This document shows positions 59,601 to 64,000 of a DNA stretch of 64,000 bases, in pieces. The DNA is from Auanema rhodensis (taxonomy: Eukaryota > Nematoda > Chromadorea > Rhabditida > Rhabditidae). The stretch covers positions 14,781,267 through 14,845,266 of the forward strand of contig OZ059898.1 of NCBI GenBank assembly GCA_964057225.1, in the 5' to 3' direction. The translations under genes were made by a program, and so were the position numbers. Each line of letters starts with the position of its first letter. The stretch's first letter is position 1. Below the pieces are notes generated by a model. It was not told the origin of the DNA. It ran no database searches and saw only the letters and a program-made list of their open reading frames with translations.

Positions 59601-61990
59601 ATGGGACACGTTAACTGTTCTAATGATACTACTTCTTCTATCATTTACCTGAAGGAAGTGAGTAAGCAACAAGGAAAGTAACAACGATGAATCGGCCCCG
59701 TATTAACTTCTAACAAAACGATTAAATGCAGAAAAGAGATTGAAAATAGAGCTGATTTCAAAATATGGAAATTGAGAAGAGAAGATGCCAAAAGATGGCT
59801 TCCCATGCCGGGAATCGAACCCGGGCCGCGTGGGTGAAAACCACGAATCCTAACCACTAGACCACATGGGACACGTTAACTGTTCTAATGATACTACTTC
59901 TTCTATCATTTACCTGAAGGAAGTGAGTAAGCAACAAGGAAAGTAACAACGATGAATCGGCCCCGTATTAACTTCTAACAAAACGATTAAATGCAGAAAA
60001 GAGATTGAAAGTAGAGCTGATTTCAAAATATGGAAATTGAGAAGAGAAGATGCCAAAAGATGGCTTCCCATGCCGGGAATCGAACCCGGGCCGCGTGGGT
60101 GAAAACCACGAATCCTAACCACTAGACCACATGGGACACGTTAACTGTTCTAATGATACTACTTCTTCTATCATTTACCTGAAGGAAGTGAGTAAGCAAC
60201 AAGGAAAGTAACAACGATGAATCGGCCCCGTATTAACTTCTAACAAAACGATTAAATGCAGAAAAGAGATTGAAAGTAGAGCTGATTTCAAAATATGGAA
60301 ATTGAGAAGAGAAGATGCCAAAAGATGGCTTCCCATGCCGGGAATCGAACCCGGGCCGCGTGGGTGAAAACCACGAATCCTAACCACTAGACCACATGGG
60401 ACACGTTAACTGTCCTTATGATACTACTTCTTCTATCATTTATCTCCAGGAAGTGAGTAAGCAACAAGGGAAGTAACAACGATGAATCGGCCCCGTATTA
60501 ACTTCTAACAAAAAGATTAAATGCAGAAAAGAGATTTAGAAGAGAGCTGAATTCAAAATATGGAAATTCAGAAGAGAAGATGCCAAAAGATGGCTTCCCA
60601 TGCCGGGAATCGAACCCGGGCCGCGTGGGTGAAAACCACGAATCCTAACCACTAGACCACATGGGACACGTTAACTGTTCTTATGATACTACTTCTTCTA
60701 TCATTTATCTCGAGGAAGTGAGTAAGCAACAAGGGAAGTAACAACGATGAATCGGCCCCGTATTAATTTCTAACAAAAAGATTAAATGCAGAAAAGAGAT
60801 TTAGAAGAGAGCTGAATTCAAAATATGGAAATTCAGAAGAGAAGATGCCAAAAGATGGCTTCCCATGCCGGGAATCGAACCCGGGCCGCGTGGGTGAAAA
60901 CCACGAATCCTAACCACTAGACCACATGGGACACGTTAACTGTTCTAATGATACTACTTCTTCTATCATTTACCTGAAGGAAGTGAGTAAGCAACAAGGA
61001 AAGTAACAACGATGAATCGGCCCCGTATTAACTTCTAACAAAACGATTAAATGCAGAAAAGAGATTGAAAATAGAGCTGATTTCAAAATATGGAAATTGA
61101 GAAGAGAAGATGCCAAAAGATGGCTTCCCATGCCGGGAATCGAACCCGGGCCGCGTGGGTGAAAACCACGAATCCTAACCACTAGACCACATGGGACACG
61201 TTAACTGTTCTAATGATACTACTTCTTCTATCATTTACCTGAAGGAAGTGAGTAAGCAACAAGGAAAGTAACAACGATGAATCGGCCCCGTATTAACTTC
61301 TAACAAAACGATTAAATGCAGAAAAGAGATTGAAAATAGAGCTGATTTCAAAATATGGAAATTGAGAAGAGAAGATGCCAAAAGATGGCTTCCCATGCCG
61401 GGAATCGAACCCGGGCCGCGTGGGTGAAAACCACGAATCCTAACCACTAGACCACATGGGACACGTTAACTGTCCTTATGATACTACTTCTTCTATCATT
61501 TATCTCCAGGAAGTGAGTAAGCAACAAGGGAAGTAACAACGATGAATCGGCCCCGTATTAACTTCTAACAAAAAGATTAAATGCAGAAAAGAGATTTAGA
61601 AGAGAGCTGAATTCAAAATATGGAAATTCAGAAGAGAAGATGCCAAAAGATGGCTTCCCATGCCGGGAATCGAACCCGGGCCGCGTGGGTGAAAACCACG
61701 AATCCTAACCACTAGACCACATGGGACACGTTAACTGTTCTTATGATACTACTTCTTCTATCATTTATCTCGAGGAAGTGAGTAAGCAACAAGGGAAGTA
61801 ACAACGATGAATCGGCCCCGTATTAATTTCTAACAAAAAGATTAAATGCAGAAAAGAGATTTAGAAGAGAGCTGAATTCAAAATATGGAAATTCAGAAGA
61901 GAAGATGCCAAAAGATGGCTTCCCATGCCGGGAATCGAACCCGGGCCGCGTGGGTGAAAACCACGAATCCTAACCACTAGACCACATGGG
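56690..61990 (-). repeat. Three-subtype higher-order repeat within segment 6
   Basis: Twenty monomers of three subtypes. X has TTCTAATGATAC, CTGAAGG, CAAGGAAAG and GATTGAAA; Y has GTCCTTATG and CTCCAGG; Z has ATTAATTTC. The order is X X Y Z X Y X Y Z X X X X X Y Z X X Y Z, with X spacers from about 56690, 56955, 57750, 58280, 59075-60135 and 60930-61195. X differs from ordinary monomers at more sites than other subtypes do, yet its tRNA body is unchanged. Confidence 0.85.
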
Positions 61991-62979
61991 ACACGTTAAC
62001 TGTTCTTATGATACTACTTCTTCTATCATTTATCTCGATGAAGTGAGTAAGCAACAAGGGAAGTAACAATGATGAATTGGTCCCGTATTAACTTCTAACA
62101 AAAAGATTAAATGCAGAAAAGAGATTTAGAAGAGAGCTGAATTCAAAATATGGAAATTCAGAAGAGAAGATGCCAAAAGATGGCTTCCCATGCCGGGAAT
62201 CGAACCCGGGCCGCGTGGGTGAAAACCACGAATCCTAACCACTAGACCACATGGGACACGTTAACTGTTCTTATGATACTACTTCTTCTATCATTTATCT
62301 CGAGGAAGTGAGTGAGCAACAAGGGAAGTAACAACGATGAATCGGCCCCGTATTAACTTCTAACAAAAAGATTAAATGCAGAAAAGAGATTTAGAAGAGA
62401 GCTGAATTCAAAATATGGAAATTCAGAAGAGAAGATGCCAAAAGATGGCTTCCCATGCCGGGAATCGAACCCGGGCCGCGTGGGTGAAAACCACGAATCC
62501 TAACCACTAGACCACATGGGACACGTTAACTGTTCTTATGATACTACTTCTTCTATCATTTACCTCGAGGAAGTGAGTGAGCAACAAGGGAAGTAACAAC
62601 GATGAATCGGCCCCGTATTAACTTCTAACAAAACGATTAAAAGCAGAAAAGAGATTTAGAAGAGAGTTGATTTCAAAATATGGAAATTCAGAAGAGAAGA
62701 TGCCAAAAGATGGCTTCCCATGCCGGGAATCGAACCCGGGCCGCGTGGGTGAAAACCACGAATCCTAACCACTAGACCACATGGGACACGTTAACTGTTC
62801 TTATGATACTACTTCTTCTATCATTTACCTGAAGGAAGTGAGTAAGCAACAAGGGAAGTAACAACGATGAATCGGCCCCGTATTAACTTCTAACAAAACG
62901 ATTAAATGCAGAAAAGAGATTTAGAAGAGAGCTGAATTCAAAATATGGAAATTGAGAAGAGAAGATGCCAAAAGATGGC

Positions 62980-63051
62980 TTCCCATGCCGGGAATCGAAC
63001 CCGGGCCGCGTGGGTGAAAACCACGAATCCTAACCACTAGACCACATTGGA
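62980..63051 (-). tRNA. tRNA-Glu(UUC), acceptor-stem variant
   Basis: Second carrier of C4A. Both carriers are followed on the right by a TTATCTCGAGG-type spacer, so they descend from one monomer. Confidence 0.85.
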
Positions 63052-64000
63052 CACGTTAACTGTTCTTATGATACTACTTCTTCTATCATTTATCTCGAGG
63101 AAGTGAGTAAGCAACAAGGGAAGTAACAACGACGAATCGGCCCCGTATTAACTTCTAACAAAACGATTAAAAGCAGAAAAGAGATTTAGAAGAGAGTTGA
63201 TTTCAAAATATGGAAATTCAGAAGAGAAGATGCCAAAAGATGGCTTCCCATGCCGGGAATCGAACCCGGGCCGCGTGGGTGAAAACCACGAATCCTAACC
63301 ACTAGACCACATGGGACACGTTAACTGTTCTTATGATACTACTTCTTCTATCATTTATCTCGAGGAAGTGAGTGAGCAACAAGGGAAGTAACAACGATGA
63401 ATCGGCCCCGTATTAACTTCTAACAAAAAGATTAAATGCAGAAAAGAGATTTAGAAGAGAGCTGAATTCAAAATATGGAAATTCAGAAGAGAAGATGCCA
63501 AAAGATGGCTTCCCATGCCGGGAATCGAACCCGGGCCGCGTGGGTGAAAACCACGAATCCTAACCACTAGACCACATGGGACACGTTAACTGTTCTTATG
63601 ATACTACTTCTTCTATCATTTACCTCGAGGAAGTGAGTGAGCAACAAGGGAAGTAACAACGATGAATCGGCCCCGTATTAACTTCTAACAAAACGATTAA
63701 AAGCAGAAAAGAGATTTAGAAGAGAGTTGATTTCAAAATATGGAAATTCAGAAGAGAAGATGCCAAAAGATGGCTTCCCATGCCGGGAATCGAACCCGGG
63801 CCGCGTGGGTGAAAACCACGAATCCTAACCACTAGACCACATGGGACACGTTAACTGTTCTTATGATACTACTTCTTCTATCATTTACCTGAAGGAAGTG
63901 AGTAAGCAACAAGGGAAGTAACAACGATGAATCGGCCCCGTATTAACTTCTAACAAAACGATTAAATGCAGAAAAGAGATTTAGAAGAGAGCTGAATTCA

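Larger units (their letters stand above)
52875..64000 (-). repeat. Tandem tRNA-Glu(UUC) array, segment 6
   Basis: Forty-one uninterrupted tRNA bodies start at 53109 and then every 265 bp to 54964; at 55262 and 55527; and at 55825 then every 265 bp to 63775. The 298-bp steps into 55262 and 55825 carry the 33-bp duplication. The next tRNA would begin at 64040, so the array continues right of the window. The last 1.3 kb has a spacer variant GTGAGTGAGCAAC in alternate monomers. Confidence 0.97.

Noticed and set aside
56730-61447. Eleven near-identical 70-aa minus-strand frames in the X-type monomers
   Set aside because: They read through the tRNA gene and its spacer. They repeat only because the array repeats; the conserved sequence is the tRNA.
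1-64000. tRNA-derived SINEs instead of tRNA genes
   Set aside because: Copies are strictly tandem at fixed period, without target duplications or poly-A tails, and keep complete cloverleaves with terminators.

Overview
The window is eukaryotic DNA, most likely from an invertebrate animal. It holds a BEL/Pao LTR retrotransposon, a Mutator-like (MULE) DNA transposon, tRNA-primed LTR elements and Pol III tRNA genes with internal A and B boxes. A very short predicted intron (44 nt) would suit a nematode, but nematode and arthropod cannot be separated from this sequence alone. No conventional host protein-coding gene was recognised.

About 43 kb of the 64 kb is one tandem array. Its monomer is normally 265 bp and carries one minus-strand tRNA-Glu(UUC) gene of 72 nt plus about 193 bp of spacer. 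I count 159 uninterrupted tRNA copies, three copies split by transposons and one cut by the left window edge. The array runs off both ends. Monomers are nearly identical, but shared variants show higher-order repeats and repeated unequal exchange or gene conversion.

Layout: array 1..3793; BEL/Pao element 3794..11178 (identical 305-bp LTRs, GTAAC target duplication); array 11179..12660; Gln-primed LTR element type 1, copy A, 12661..15906, inside a tRNA gene; array 15907..19571; Gln-primed LTR element type 2, 19572..23756; array 23757..43539; MULE 43540..46163, inside the B box of a tRNA gene; array 46164..49629; type 1 LTR element copy B, 49630..52874, at the same tRNA position as copy A; array 52875..64000.

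The BEL/Pao element looks recent and potentially complete. It has gag, then pol in the -1 frame with an A AAT TTT slippery heptamer in the overlap. Downstream of pol is a small third gene with its own putative promoter, a predicted 44-nt intron, and a cysteine/histidine module resembling the C-terminal zinc-knuckle region of the element's own Gag. The two Gln-primed LTR families lie on the minus strand and share the primer-binding site and LTR motifs. They carry no reverse transcriptase or integrase, but encode proteins I do not recognise.

Inferred order of events: the type 1 element entered one tRNA gene; a multi-monomer block carrying it was duplicated to a second place in the array; the type 2 element landed in one of the duplicated blocks; the BEL/Pao element inserted most recently. 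The MULE insertion cannot be dated.
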